33,100 nt of DNA from contig DATANR010000018.1 in NCBI GenBank assembly GCA_036266155.1, positions 1-33,100 on the forward strand, read 5' to 3'. The position numbers were made by a program, and so were the translations under genes. Under the pieces are notes generated by a model that saw only the letters and a list, made by a program, of their open reading frames with translations, made no database searches and was not told the origin of the DNA. Numbering within the stretch: the stretch's first letter is position 1; every line of letters begins with the position of its first letter. The stretch comes from SIAJ01 sp036266155 (GTDB lineage Bacteria > Planctomycetota > Planctomycetia > Gemmatales > Gemmataceae). Below are positions 1-7,606 of the stretch, in pieces.

Positions 1-54
1 GAGTTCGGCCTGATGCAAGATCTCCCGCAGACGAGGATCGAAACGCCCATCCAT
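1..54 (-). CDS. 5' end of an unidentified gene leaving the window
   Basis: The reverse strand carries GGAAGGAG, an excellent ribosome binding site, five to six bases before an ATG at 54. From there 18 codons are open to the window edge, reading MDGRFDPRLREILHQAEL. The fragment is too short to place in a family; it looks like the soluble, charged N-terminus of a cytoplasmic protein. The gene points away from the DUF1559 gene at 280, so the 226 bases between them should hold divergent promoters, and they also hold the inverted repeat at 139-207. I am fairly sure of the start and have no view on function. Confidence 0.5.
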   Translation of the reverse strand, partial: MDGRFDPRLREILHQAEL

Positions 55-138
55 GGCCGCTCCTTCCGTGGAGAAAACATCGATGGAAGCGATTGTGGCC
101 GACGGACTTCTGCGCCGTCAAGACGACATACAGTAGAA

Positions 139-207
139 GTAGCTGGATTCGTGAGAATTCAGCTCTTGGAACCTGCCCACCTGCTGAATTCTTACGAATC
201 CAGCTAC
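139..207. repeat. Near-perfect 25-bp inverted repeat with 19-nt spacer
   Basis: The left arm (139-163, beginning GTAGCTGGATTCGT) and the right arm (183-207, ending ACGAATCCAGCTAC) are reverse complements with one mismatch in 25. The 19-nt spacer (164-182) is unrelated and does not pair. Both arms contain GAATTC. The element is intergenic between divergent genes and is AT-richer than its surroundings. It has no adjacent U-tract, so it is not an obvious terminator. It could be a REP/MITE-like mobile palindrome, a bidirectional RNA hairpin or a binding site; copy number in the genome would decide. Confidence 0.8.
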
Positions 208-279
208 GCAATGCTTGCCGGCTGACAGACATCGTGAATTCGCGTAAAATCCGAATGCATATCAACGCGAGTGTCACGC

Positions 280-1050
280 ATGTCCGAGTCCCCACGCCGC
301 GGCATCAGGCTCATCGACGTCCTCATCGTCATCGGCATTGCCGCGCTGTCGATCGGCTTGTTGCTCCCCGCGGTTCGAACGATTCGCGAGCCAGCCAATC
401 GCATGAAGTGCTCGAACAATCTCAAACAGATCATGTTGGGCATGCACAATTATGCAGACACCAATTCGTGTTTCCCAACCGGCTGCATCGGGCCCGGGAC
501 GACGCCCGAAGAGCGACTGAGCTGGATGTTTGCACTGTTGCCTTATGTCGAGCAGGATGCTCTGGCGCATCAGTTCGACATGAAAAAGGGTTACGCCGAG
601 AACTTGCCGACCGCCCAGGCAATCGTAAAGACCTACCTCTGCCCGAACGGGAACCGCGGCGCCGTCGAGCCGATTACCTATTACATGGCCATGGCCGGCA
701 TCGGGCTCGATGCCGCGACTCGTGCGGAGGACACGGCCGGCAATGGCTTCATGGGCTACGACCGACAAACATCGATGGCATCGATCAAAGACGGAGATTG
801 GCACACGATTGCCCTGATGGAGACGCGTTTCGACCTCGGGCCGTGGGTACGCGGCGGCATGTCGAACCTGCGCGGCTTCGATCCCGACGACCTGCCGTGG
901 TATGGCAAAGAACGACCATTCGACGGCCATCCCAAGGGAATCAACGTCGCGCTCGCGGACGGCTCGACGCGCTTTCTGAGTTCCTCAATTGACGCGAAAG
1001 TGCTGGCTGCCGCGATCACCATCGCCGGCGGCGAGCCATTCGATCTTTGA
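280..1050 (+). CDS. DUF1559 prepilin-like protein, divergent N-terminus
   Basis: This 256-residue protein belongs to the planctomycete DUF1559 family, exported type IV pilin/type II secretion pseudopilin-like proteins of unknown role. A hydrophobic N-terminal helix runs into IREPANRMKCSNNLKQ, the family's diagnostic segment. The C-terminus has the family 'ADGSTRFLS' block. The usual cleavage motif (GFTLIELL) has become GIRLIDVL, with Asp for the Glu normally at +5 of the mature protein, so processing or assembly may be altered. A GTG at 271 in frame would add three residues; neither start has a strong ribosome binding site. It abuts the DUF2306 gene. Confidence 0.88.
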   Translation: MSESPRRGIRLIDVLIVIGIAALSIGLLLPAVRTIREPANRMKCSNNLKQIMLGMHNYADTNSCFPTGCIGPGTTPEERLSWMFALLPYVEQDALAHQFDMKKGYAENLPTAQAIVKTYLCPNGNRGAVEPITYYMAMAGIGLDAATRAEDTAGNGFMGYDRQTSMASIKDGDWHTIALMETRFDLGPWVRGGMSNLRGFDPDDLPWYGKERPFDGHPKGINVALADGSTRFLSSSIDAKVLAAAITIAGGEPFDL

Positions 1051-1725
1051 TTGAGCGTCGCCGTGCCGCACCCAGTCTTAACCACGATTCTCCGCTGGCT
1101 CACTGTCGTCGTGATCCTGCGCGTCCTGGCGACAATTCTGTCGAACTACGTCGATTACTTTCCACCGGACTTCGATTCGCTCTTTTTACACGGTCGCGAG
1201 ACGACGTTTACCAACCAATATCAGGTTGCGTTCTACGTCCACATCTTCACCGGCCCGTTTGTGCTCTTCAATGGATTGATCCTGCTCAGCGAATCGATCC
1301 GTCGGCGCCATGGCGGACTGCACCGGGCGCTGGGCCGGCTGCAGGTGATCGTGTTGCTGGCGTTCGTGCTTCCGTCGAGCGCCTTCATGTCGCGCTACGC
1401 GTTCGCCGGCTGGCCGGCGGGGCTAAGCTTTCTGCTGCTCACTTCGGTAACCGCAATCTGTTCAATCGTTGGCGTCATTCAGGCTCGCCGCCGGAACTTT
1501 GCGCGCCATCGCCGATGGATGCTGCGTTCCTACGTCCTGATCTGTTCGGCCGTCGTTCTGCGTCTCATCTCGGGAACGGCCGGCCTCCTCGGTACAACCG
1601 ATCCGGAAACCGCGTATGTCGTTGCAGCCTGGGGTAGCTGGCTGATACCGCTGGCGGCGCTCGAACTCGCGGAGGGTTGGCCGCGCCATCAACACAAACT
1701 GAAAGACGAACGATTTTCCAATTGA
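1051..1725 (+). CDS. DUF2306 family membrane protein
   Basis: About 224 residues with roughly six hydrophobic segments. Family-type conserved histidines and arginines are visible: HIFTGPFVLFNG after the first loop, HRALGRLQV in the middle, and FARHRRWMLRSY followed by a late Arg in the last helices. These features match DUF2306, integral membrane proteins of unknown function that may bind heme or quinone. The reading frame opens with TTG right after the stop of the preceding DUF1559 gene; a GTG at 1063 is an equally plausible start. The zero-base junction suggests translational coupling, although no functional link to DUF1559 is known to me. Confidence 0.75.
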   Translation: MSVAVPHPVLTTILRWLTVVVILRVLATILSNYVDYFPPDFDSLFLHGRETTFTNQYQVAFYVHIFTGPFVLFNGLILLSESIRRRHGGLHRALGRLQVIVLLAFVLPSSAFMSRYAFAGWPAGLSFLLLTSVTAICSIVGVIQARRRNFARHRRWMLRSYVLICSAVVLRLISGTAGLLGTTDPETAYVVAAWGSWLIPLAALELAEGWPRHQHKLKDERFSN

Positions 1726-1831
1726 CGCGGTGGGTTCCGACGGGTTATCGTCAAATTAATCTCTCCTTCATCCTTGCTGCCGCGTTACTCCACGGCAGCG
1801 GAGTGATCTTTCCTTCCGCCCGGAGACCACA

Positions 1832-2713
1832 ATGGCCAAGTATCGTCGTCCCCCCTCGGGCTTTACGCTCATCGAGCTACTCGTCGTCATCGCGATCATC
1901 GCGATCCTGATCGGGCTGCTTTTGCCTGCGGTGCAAAAGATCCGCGAGGCCGCCAATCGTATGAAGTGCAGCAACAACCTGCACCAGATGGCGCTCGGCC
2001 TGCACAACTACCACGACACGATGAACAATTTCCCGCCGGCCTATAAGACCGCCCCAAACACGTCCTTGCAGCCCGGCTGGGGCTGGTCCACCTGGATCTT
2101 GCCCTTCGTGGAACAGGACAACAAGTACCGTCAGCTGAACCCGGACTCGACGATCTTCGGCTTAGGTGCTAACCCGGCTCTGCCGACCGCGGCCCAACCG
2201 GGTACCCAAGACAAGCTGGTGGTTTTCCGCTGCCCGTCCGACCCGGCTCCGGACCAGAATCCGATGCGGCAGAATTTTGCGACCTCAAACTATCGCGCGG
2301 TCGCGGGGCCGTACACGTATCCGTACTTCTACGAGAACCAGGACATGGGCGGCGTGATGTGGGAGAACAGCACCATTCGCATTGCGGACATCACTGACGG
2401 GACGAGCCAAACACTCGTCATTGGCGAGTGCATCCTCGACATCCCGACCGGCAAACGCGCGTGCATCTGGCCCGGCATGCACGGGCTCGACTCCGGGTCG
2501 ATCTGGATCAGCGACGTGATGTGGTGGGTCGATGAGTCGACGGCCCAGGTGAACGGGACGGCCCCGCAAGCGTTCAGCAGCCGGCACAGCCGCGGCGCCA
2601 ACTTTGCCTTCGGCGACGGTTCGGTCCGGTTGTTCCGCAACGGCACGGACCCGAACATCATCAAGTGGCTCGCCGGCCGGAACGACGGCGTGATCGTGCC
2701 GTTTGATTTCTAA
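1832..2713 (+). CDS. DUF1559 prepilin-like protein, canonical
   Basis: This 293-residue protein has a textbook DUF1559 N-terminus: a short basic leader (MAKYRRPPS), the prepilin peptidase site GFTLIELLVVIAIIAI, then LLLPAVQKIREAANRMKCSN. A pilin-like lollipop topology with an extracellular C-terminal domain is expected. The C-terminus carries SRHSRGANFAFGDGSVRLF, the family H-X9-DG block. CGGAGA six bases before the ATG supports the start. A 107-base gap separates it from the DUF2306 gene, so it may have its own promoter. The substrate or role of individual paralogues is not known. Confidence 0.93.
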   Translation: MAKYRRPPSGFTLIELLVVIAIIAILIGLLLPAVQKIREAANRMKCSNNLHQMALGLHNYHDTMNNFPPAYKTAPNTSLQPGWGWSTWILPFVEQDNKYRQLNPDSTIFGLGANPALPTAAQPGTQDKLVVFRCPSDPAPDQNPMRQNFATSNYRAVAGPYTYPYFYENQDMGGVMWENSTIRIADITDGTSQTLVIGECILDIPTGKRACIWPGMHGLDSGSIWISDVMWWVDESTAQVNGTAPQAFSSRHSRGANFAFGDGSVRLFRNGTDPNIIKWLAGRNDGVIVPFDF

Positions 2714-2734
2714 GGTGCCACCGCAGGTAGCTCC

Positions 2735-3136
2735 GTGCCGGGACGATTGCCCATCGACGTCAAGCTTTGGGCAATCGTGTCCGGCGTATTGCTATTGATT
2801 CTGATCGTGGCGGACGCAGCGTGCCTGTTCGATGAAGGTCACGCAAGCATCGGTCATCTCAAAGAATCATGGCTACTCAAGTCGACGGTGTATCGAATTC
2901 TCATGTTCGGACTGGTTACGTTTTTTGTTGGATGGGCCATCCACGCGGTGGCCGTCGCATGTGGGCTGCGTCTGAAGCGTGACCAAATCGATCCGCCGCG
3001 AATGGATTATCTGGAACTCGGTGAAGCGGAGATTGTCCCTGCGGTCCCGTGGGACGAGCGACTAGCGCACATGGTCGCTTTGAAACAGCGAGGCGAGTTG
3101 GTCGATAGGGGCCGGCAGGGACACGGAAACAGATAG
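2735..3136 (+). CDS. Small hypothetical protein with two membrane helices
   Basis: 133 residues starting with GTG, 21 bases after the DUF1559 stop. A weak CAGGTAG lies nine bases upstream. Residues about 11-30 (LWAIVSGVLLLILIVADA) and 52-74 (ILMFGLVTFFVGWAIHAVAV) are hydrophobic and would span the membrane, leaving a charged cytoplasmic tail of about 55 residues that mentions PWDERLAHMVALKQRGEL. That tail resembles the short-helix 'SHOCT'-like ends seen on many bacterial membrane proteins, but the match is loose. I do not recognise a family. Its base composition appears slightly less GC-rich than the metal operon. Confidence 0.6.
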   Translation: MPGRLPIDVKLWAIVSGVLLLILIVADAACLFDEGHASIGHLKESWLLKSTVYRILMFGLVTFFVGWAIHAVAVACGLRLKRDQIDPPRMDYLELGEAEIVPAVPWDERLAHMVALKQRGELVDRGRQGHGNR

Positions 3137-3150
3137 TTTGGAGAATTGGA

Positions 3151-3156
3151 TATAAT
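3151..3156 (+). promoter_or_regulatory. Possible -10 element of the toxin-antitoxin pair
   Basis: A perfect TATAAT stands 31 bases before the ATG at 3187, in a short AT-rich gap between two genes. No convincing -35 hexamer lies 16-18 bases upstream; TTGGA directly precedes the hexamer and could act as a loose extended -10. Planctomycete promoter consensus is poorly defined, so this is only suggestive. Confidence 0.3.
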
Positions 3157-3186
3157 CCACTCGTCGCTTAGCTAAGGCCTCGACCG

Positions 3187-3492
3187 ATGAGCATTCCGAT
3201 CCTAATTGAGCCGGCCCTCGGCGGATTCCGGGCCGCAGCCGGTGGTCCGCTGGACTTGTCTGCCGAAGCCACATCCGTTGCCGAAGCCGTGGCTGCGTTG
3301 CGTAGCAAGATCGCCAGCCGGCTTAGTGGGGGAGCCATCCTCATCGAACAGTCAATCGCTACCATGTCACCGCCAATTCCAGTGGTCCCGCTCGCGGAGA
3401 ATCCACTGTTTGACAATTGGTTGGCGGCAATCGATGACTACCGGAATGAACAAGAACTGCGTGAGCAACTTGCCGAGAATACGGCCGATTGA
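3187..3492 (+). CDS. HicB-like small protein, probable antitoxin
   Basis: 101 residues. The N-terminal half reads as a HicB-type fold: a beta strand (SIPILIEPALGGFRAAAGG), the element LDLSAEATSVAEAVAALRSK, where an acidic/Thr-Ser turn precedes an amphipathic helix, and then a third strand. The C-terminal 30 residues are acidic (NEQELREQLAENTAD) and could be the toxin-wrapping tail. Only three bases separate its stop from the PIN gene, the usual antitoxin-first arrangement. HicB domains normally pair with HicA; pairing with a PIN nuclease is less familiar. Family assignment is by pattern only. Confidence 0.6.
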   Translation: MSIPILIEPALGGFRAAAGGPLDLSAEATSVAEAVAALRSKIASRLSGGAILIEQSIATMSPPIPVVPLAENPLFDNWLAAIDDYRNEQELREQLAENTAD

Positions 3493-3495
3493 CCC

Positions 3496-3915
3496 ATGGC
3501 CGTCTTCCTCATCGACACTGATATTCTCAGCTTGCTCCAACGCCGGCATCCTAAAGTCACGGCAGCGGTCGCAGCCCACGCGACGGACACGTTGGGCATT
3601 TCGACTGTCACAATCGACGAACAAATCGGAGGATGGACAGCGCTCGCTCGCGCCGCTCGCACCCCGCCGGATCACGAACATGCCGCCATGTTTCTCACAG
3701 CTCTTGTCGCCTCGTGGCATGAGTTTGCAATTGTGCCACTGACGGTGCCAGCGATCGCGCGGTTCGAGCAACTTGTCAAAGCAAAGCTCAACATCAAGCG
3801 GAACGATTTACGAATTGCCTCCATCGCCATGGAATTGGGCGCTATTGTCGTGACGCGCAATCGTCGCGATTTCGGACGTGTTTCGGGATTGCTGATCGAA
3901 GATTGGTCCGTCTGA
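3496..3915 (+). CDS. PIN-domain ribonuclease, VapC-like toxin
   Basis: 139 residues, the normal length of a VapC toxin. The acidic metal site is complete: D7 in FLIDTDIL, E42 in TIDEQIGG, D104 in RNDLRIASIA and D125 in VVTRNRRDF. VapC enzymes cut tRNA or rRNA and are held inactive by the partner made from the upstream gene; the substrate of this one cannot be read from sequence. Downstream the gene faces the TlpA gene across a terminator-like hairpin. Function as a toxin is inferred from the residues and the gene pair. Confidence 0.85.
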   Translation: MAVFLIDTDILSLLQRRHPKVTAAVAAHATDTLGISTVTIDEQIGGWTALARAARTPPDHEHAAMFLTALVASWHEFAIVPLTVPAIARFEQLVKAKLNIKRNDLRIASIAMELGAIVVTRNRRDFGRVSGLLIEDWSV

Positions 3916-3951
3916 CCGAGGATGCGACGGTAGAAAGTCCATGAAGCAAGA

Positions 3952-3977
3952 AAGCCAAGAGCCCACGCTCCTGGCTT
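3952..3977. terminator. Hairpin between convergent genes
   Basis: AAGCCA-A-GAGC (3952-3962) pairs with GCTC-C-TGGCTT (3967-3977) across a four-base loop, with one A/C mismatch. It lies between the PIN gene (plus) and the TlpA gene (minus), 37 bases past the former's stop and 27 past the latter's. On the minus strand the stem is followed by a pyrimidine-rich TCTTGCTTC, so it may serve both directions; no long U-tract is present. Confidence 0.5.
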
Positions 3978-4004
3978 CCGGATGATATTACCTTCGTCGC
4001 TCGA

Positions 4005-5081
4005 CTACTTCCCAACCTCCGCCACCAATTTCTCAACCGCCTTCTCCAGTTCTTCGCCGCGCAGGCCCTTGTGCCGGATGACGCCCTTGGCGTCGATTAC
4101 GTAGATCGTGGGGAAGTAGCGGATGTTCCACGTCTTCAGGATCGATGCTTCCGGGCCGTCCCACCAGTGGTTCCAGGGCATCGGCTCCTTGACGATGAAA
4201 TCTTCGAGCGTCTTCTTTTCGTCGTCAGCGCTGATGCTGATGAACGCGAACGGCTTGCCTTCGAGCTTCTTCACCATCTCGCGCTCGTGCGGAATCATCG
4301 CCTTGCACGGCCCGCACCACGTCGCCCAGATGTCGAGCACGACGACCTTGCCCTTGTAGTCGGCCAGGCTGACCTTTTCGTCCTTCAGGTTCTTGCTGGT
4401 GGCGTTCGGGGCCTTCATGCCGACTTGCAGATTGCGCAGCTCGAACAGGCTGCCCTTGGCCATGTCGCCGAGCGTGGCGCCACCCATGGCGATGTCCTTG
4501 TATTCTTTCTCCACGCGCGCGAAGTATGTTTCAGCGTCCTTCGCCCCCTTGCCGTCTTCCTTCGCGAACGCGATCTCGCCGAGGGCGTAACAGGCCATGC
4601 CCTTGATGTCCTTCGATTGATTGTCGGCGAGCACCTTCTCGAGGACCGGCTTGGCTGCGTCTGTCGGATTGCCCATCGACATCTGCACGAACCGCTTGAT
4701 CTTGTCGGTTTTGACGAAATTCTTGCTCAGGGCATCCATAACCTTCGCGTCGTTCGACTTGAGTCCGAACACTGCAAAGGCGAGCGTCTCGCCGGCAATG
4801 TCGTCAGTCGCGTCGGCGGCGATCACTTTGTGCACTTGGGGCAAGAAGTCGGCTTCCTTGGGCAACTTGGCTTCGGCATCCTTGCGCTCTTGATCGGTCT
4901 TGGCACTCCGCACGGCTGCGAAAGCTTCGTTGCGCGCCTTGACAAAGTCTTTGATCATTTGATTGAGAAGGGCCTGGCGATCGTCTTCGGCCTTGGCGGG
5001 CGGGGCCTTCTTCTCCTGGGCGGCGGCGAACGGGATGGCAACGGCCAACACGGTCAGCAAGGCCGCGAGTCGCATACGCAT
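4005..5081 (-). CDS. Secreted TlpA-type thioredoxin-fold protein
   Basis: 358 residues. MRMRLAALLTVLAVAIPFAA followed by a Lys/Ala-rich stretch is a clear signal peptide. Residues about 30-210 are helical with HEAT-like repeats (for example KGMACYALGEIAFAKEDGKG), as in many planctomycete TlpA proteins. The redoxin domain starts near residue 215 (LQVGMKAPN), with the active site W255-C-G-P-C259 and the cis-Pro region YFPTIYVID. It should reduce or exchange disulfides in the periplasm. The ATG at 5081 follows GGAGAAG by six bases; a longer frame to 5180 lacks such support and would bury the signal peptide. A strong hairpin lies in the leader. Confidence 0.92.
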   Translation of the reverse strand: MRMRLAALLTVLAVAIPFAAAQEKKAPPAKAEDDRQALLNQMIKDFVKARNEAFAAVRSAKTDQERKDAEAKLPKEADFLPQVHKVIAADATDDIAGETLAFAVFGLKSNDAKVMDALSKNFVKTDKIKRFVQMSMGNPTDAAKPVLEKVLADNQSKDIKGMACYALGEIAFAKEDGKGAKDAETYFARVEKEYKDIAMGGATLGDMAKGSLFELRNLQVGMKAPNATSKNLKDEKVSLADYKGKVVVLDIWATWCGPCKAMIPHEREMVKKLEGKPFAFISISADDEKKTLEDFIVKEPMPWNHWWDGPEASILKTWNIRYFPTIYVIDAKGVIRHKGLRGEELEKAVEKLVAEVGK

Positions 5082-5107
5082 GAAGTGCTTCTCCGGGGTG
5101 GGTAAAA

Positions 5108-5144
5108 CGTACGCGCCCCGCGGGTCCGCCGCGAGGCGCGTACG
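5108..5144. repeat. Very stable hairpin in the TlpA leader
   Basis: CGTACGCGCC (5108-5117) pairs with GGCGCGTACG (5135-5144). After one C/A mismatch, CGCGG (5119-5123) pairs with CCGCG (5129-5133) around a five-base loop. The hairpin begins 27 bases upstream of the TlpA start, in the 220-base divergent region shared with the protease gene. No U-tract follows on either strand. It could be an mRNA leader structure, a transcription-factor palindrome or a dispersed REP-like element. Confidence 0.75.
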
Positions 5145-5301
5145 GGATAGTTTAGGAACTTCAGTCAATCGGACCATCATACAGACGATGTAGGCGGCGA
5201 CTTCTCACCGTTTCGCCATTTTTCCTAAACGTGCTGTCACACCCCGATTCTCGGCCGGTAGTGGGTTCAACAACCTAACTCACCCTCACCGGGAGCCTCA
5301 C

Positions 5302-7392
5302 ATGACCGCTCGCATCCTTCGCAAACTGATCGCTGGAAGCCTCACCGCCGTCGCCCTGGCCACGAGCCAGCCAACCTTCGCTCAAAAGGAAATCAGCAAG
5401 CCCACCGAGACTGAACGGACGGCCACCAAGCTCACCAACAAACAGCTCAACGAATACTGCACCCGCGGGGCCGTCTGGATCATGTTCTGGCACGACGGCC
5501 TCAGCTACAGCGCTCACGGCAGCGGCTGGGTGCTCGATGCGAAGAAACGGCTCATCGTCACCAACGAGCACGTCGTTCACGGCAACGACAACGTCGAGAT
5601 CTTCTTCCCGCAGTGGAATGGCGACAAGGTCAACCGCGACTACCAGGAGTACCTGCAGCACGGCAAGTCGGTGAAGGGCAAGGTCATCGATCGCGACCAC
5701 AACCGCGACCTGGCCCTGGTGCAAGTCGATGAGGTGCCGAGCACCGCGTGGCCGCTCAAGATCGCCGAGCAGCCGGCCGAGGAAGGCGACATGCTGCGGA
5801 CCGTCGGCGGCCTGCCGCGCGGCAACGAGGCCCTCTGGGGTACGGTCAGCGGCGAGGTCCGGCTCGTCGCCAAGCGACGCAACGCCAATGGCGGCTACGG
5901 CATGATGGTCGTCACCAGCATGCCGACGAACTCCGGCAACAGCGGTGGCGCCATCGTCAACGAGAAGGGCGAAGTGGTGGCGGTTGTCGAAGGCGGTTAC
6001 AACAGTGCCGGCGCCGATGGCCAGATGACGCTGAGCGTGACCTTGCATGTCGATCTCAGCGAGCTGAAGGCTTACCTCGCGGAAGCCCTGCCGCTGGTCG
6101 AGCCGAAGGACGCCGAGACGTTCACCAAGCGTGGTCAACGCCGTCTGAACGAAGGCCGCAACGACGTTGCTGCCGCCGACTTCTCCGAAGCGATCAAGCG
6201 GGACGCCAAGAACGTGGCCGCCCTGATCGGCCGCGGCAAGACCTTCGCCGCCAAGAAGGATTTTGCAACGGCCCTGATCGACTTCGACGAAGCCCTCAAG
6301 CTCGACGAGAGTTCGGTGCCGGCCCTGGTCGCTCGGGCCCAATCGCGATCGGCCACCGGCAAGGTGGACGACGCCATCGCCGACATGACCCAGGCCATCC
6401 GCCTCGAGCCGAACAAGATGCTCTGGTACAACGAACGCGGCAACATCCGCCACAACAGCGGCAAGAACTACGAGGACGCAATCGCCGACTACACACGGGC
6501 CATCGAGATGGCGCCGAACGACGCGGTGCTCTACTCGAACCGGGCCAATTCCTTCGAGCGGATGGGCAAAGTCGATGAGGCGGCTGCTGACATCAAGAAG
6601 ACCATCGACATGCAGCCGAAGAACGACTGGCGCTGGAGCCAACTGGGCCGCCTCTACCTGTGGACCGGCAAGCGATATGAGGATGCCTACAAGGCCTTCA
6701 TGAAGGCGAATGAGGTGAACCCGAACGAGGCCATCCACCTTGCGGACATCGGTGACACGTTGCTGGAAGACGGCCAGTTCGCCAAAGCCGCGAGTGCGTT
6801 CAACGACTCCTTCGACCTGAACCGCAAGCACGCGACGTTGAACATGGCCTATACGCTCTATCGCCGTGGTCTGGCTCGCAAGGGAATGAAGGACGCCGTT
6901 GGCGCGATCGCCGACTTCAGCCAGGTGATCAAGATCAACCCGAAGCACGCCCATGCTCACCTGGAGCGTGGGCAACTCCTGCAAGAGGCCGGCAAGACGA
7001 GCGAAGCCAAGGCCGACCTGGACGAAGCCGCCAAGCTCGACCCGAAGCTGGCGAAGGCGACGATGAGCATGGTCGAAACGGAAGTGGTTGAAGCGAAGGG
7101 GATCAGCATCGTCGGCACCTGGGAGTTCGGCGGCACGCTGGATGGCGCCCAAGCGTGGGAGCGAGCGGTAATCCGCGACAACGGCACTATGAGCAGCACC
7201 CTGCGAGTCCGCGGCCGCGATGGTTACTGGCGAGAGATCAACGACTCGGGGACTTACTCGGTCAGCGACGGCAAGCTGACGGTGCAGTTCAAGCAGCTCG
7301 GCACGGTGGTCGCCAAGATCGAACGCACCGGCGACGTGGTCCGCATGACCCGGCAAGATGGAACGGTGATCAACTACGCGTTGGTGAAGTAA
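5302..7392 (+). CDS. Secreted trypsin-like protease with TPR array
   Basis: 696 residues with a signal peptide (MTARILRKLIAGSLTAVALA, likely cut after FAQ). Residues 50-260 are a trypsin/DegP-like protease with the full triad: H90 in IVTNEHVV, D136 in HNRDLALVQ, S214 in NSGNSGGAI. Residues about 270-590 are tetratricopeptide repeats, recognisable by recurring 'A--DF--AI--DP' spacing (for example AIADYTRAIEMAPNDAVLY). The last 95 residues, from GISIVGTWEFGGTLDG, form a lipocalin-like beta domain with GTYSVSDGKLTVQF. There is no PDZ domain, unlike HtrA. GGGAGCC supports the start. It probably degrades or senses envelope proteins; the partner bound by the TPRs is unknown. Confidence 0.9.
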   Translation: MTARILRKLIAGSLTAVALATSQPTFAQKEISKPTETERTATKLTNKQLNEYCTRGAVWIMFWHDGLSYSAHGSGWVLDAKKRLIVTNEHVVHGNDNVEIFFPQWNGDKVNRDYQEYLQHGKSVKGKVIDRDHNRDLALVQVDEVPSTAWPLKIAEQPAEEGDMLRTVGGLPRGNEALWGTVSGEVRLVAKRRNANGGYGMMVVTSMPTNSGNSGGAIVNEKGEVVAVVEGGYNSAGADGQMTLSVTLHVDLSELKAYLAEALPLVEPKDAETFTKRGQRRLNEGRNDVAAADFSEAIKRDAKNVAALIGRGKTFAAKKDFATALIDFDEALKLDESSVPALVARAQSRSATGKVDDAIADMTQAIRLEPNKMLWYNERGNIRHNSGKNYEDAIADYTRAIEMAPNDAVLYSNRANSFERMGKVDEAAADIKKTIDMQPKNDWRWSQLGRLYLWTGKRYEDAYKAFMKANEVNPNEAIHLADIGDTLLEDGQFAKAASAFNDSFDLNRKHATLNMAYTLYRRGLARKGMKDAVGAIADFSQVIKINPKHAHAHLERGQLLQEAGKTSEAKADLDEAAKLDPKLAKATMSMVETEVVEAKGISIVGTWEFGGTLDGAQAWERAVIRDNGTMSSTLRVRGRDGYWREINDSGTYSVSDGKLTVQFKQLGTVVAKIERTGDVVRMTRQDGTVINYALVK

Positions 7393-7399
7393 AAGAACA

Positions 7400-7499
7400 A
7401 ACCACGAAAAGCACGAAAGACACGAAATTGAAAAGCAATGCAGGATTGGTCACTCCGGGCGACCAATCCTGCATTTTATTTTCGTGTCTTTCGTGGTTT
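7400..7499. terminator. Nested inverted repeat, terminator of the protease gene
   Basis: A perfect 15-bp stem (7437-7451 with 7461-7475, AATGCAGGATTGGTC and its complement) encloses a nine-base loop and is followed by TTTATTTTC, giving a rho-independent look. Outside it, 7400-7427 and 7479-7499 are also complementary: the left arm is built from short direct repeats of CACGAAA and is eight bases longer than its partner. The whole lies just after the protease-TPR stop. The CACGAAA-rich arms resemble dispersed intergenic repeats found in many environmental bacteria (from memory). Confidence 0.8.
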
Positions 7500-7606
7500 C
7501 TCCTTCGAGGGACTTTGGTCGTTTTGTTGGTGCTGGTCCGGTCCGTGTGCCGAAGGAGATAAAGGCTCGGTGCGTTTCGACCTGGCATCCGGAGGACGGG
7601 TACGTG

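Noticed and set aside
93..992. 299-codon plus-strand frame overlapping the first DUF1559 gene
   Set aside because: Arg/His-rich composition without domains, out of frame with the clear DUF1559 protein.
5275..7356. 693-codon open frame on the minus strand opposite the protease-TPR gene
   Set aside because: It is an antisense shadow caused by high GC third positions; the plus frame has a signal peptide, catalytic triad and TPRs, the minus translation has no domain.
7484..7606. N-terminal extension of the outer membrane channel frame
   Set aside because: It begins inside the terminator repeat and would bury the signal peptide; GGAGG supports the start near 7604-7607.
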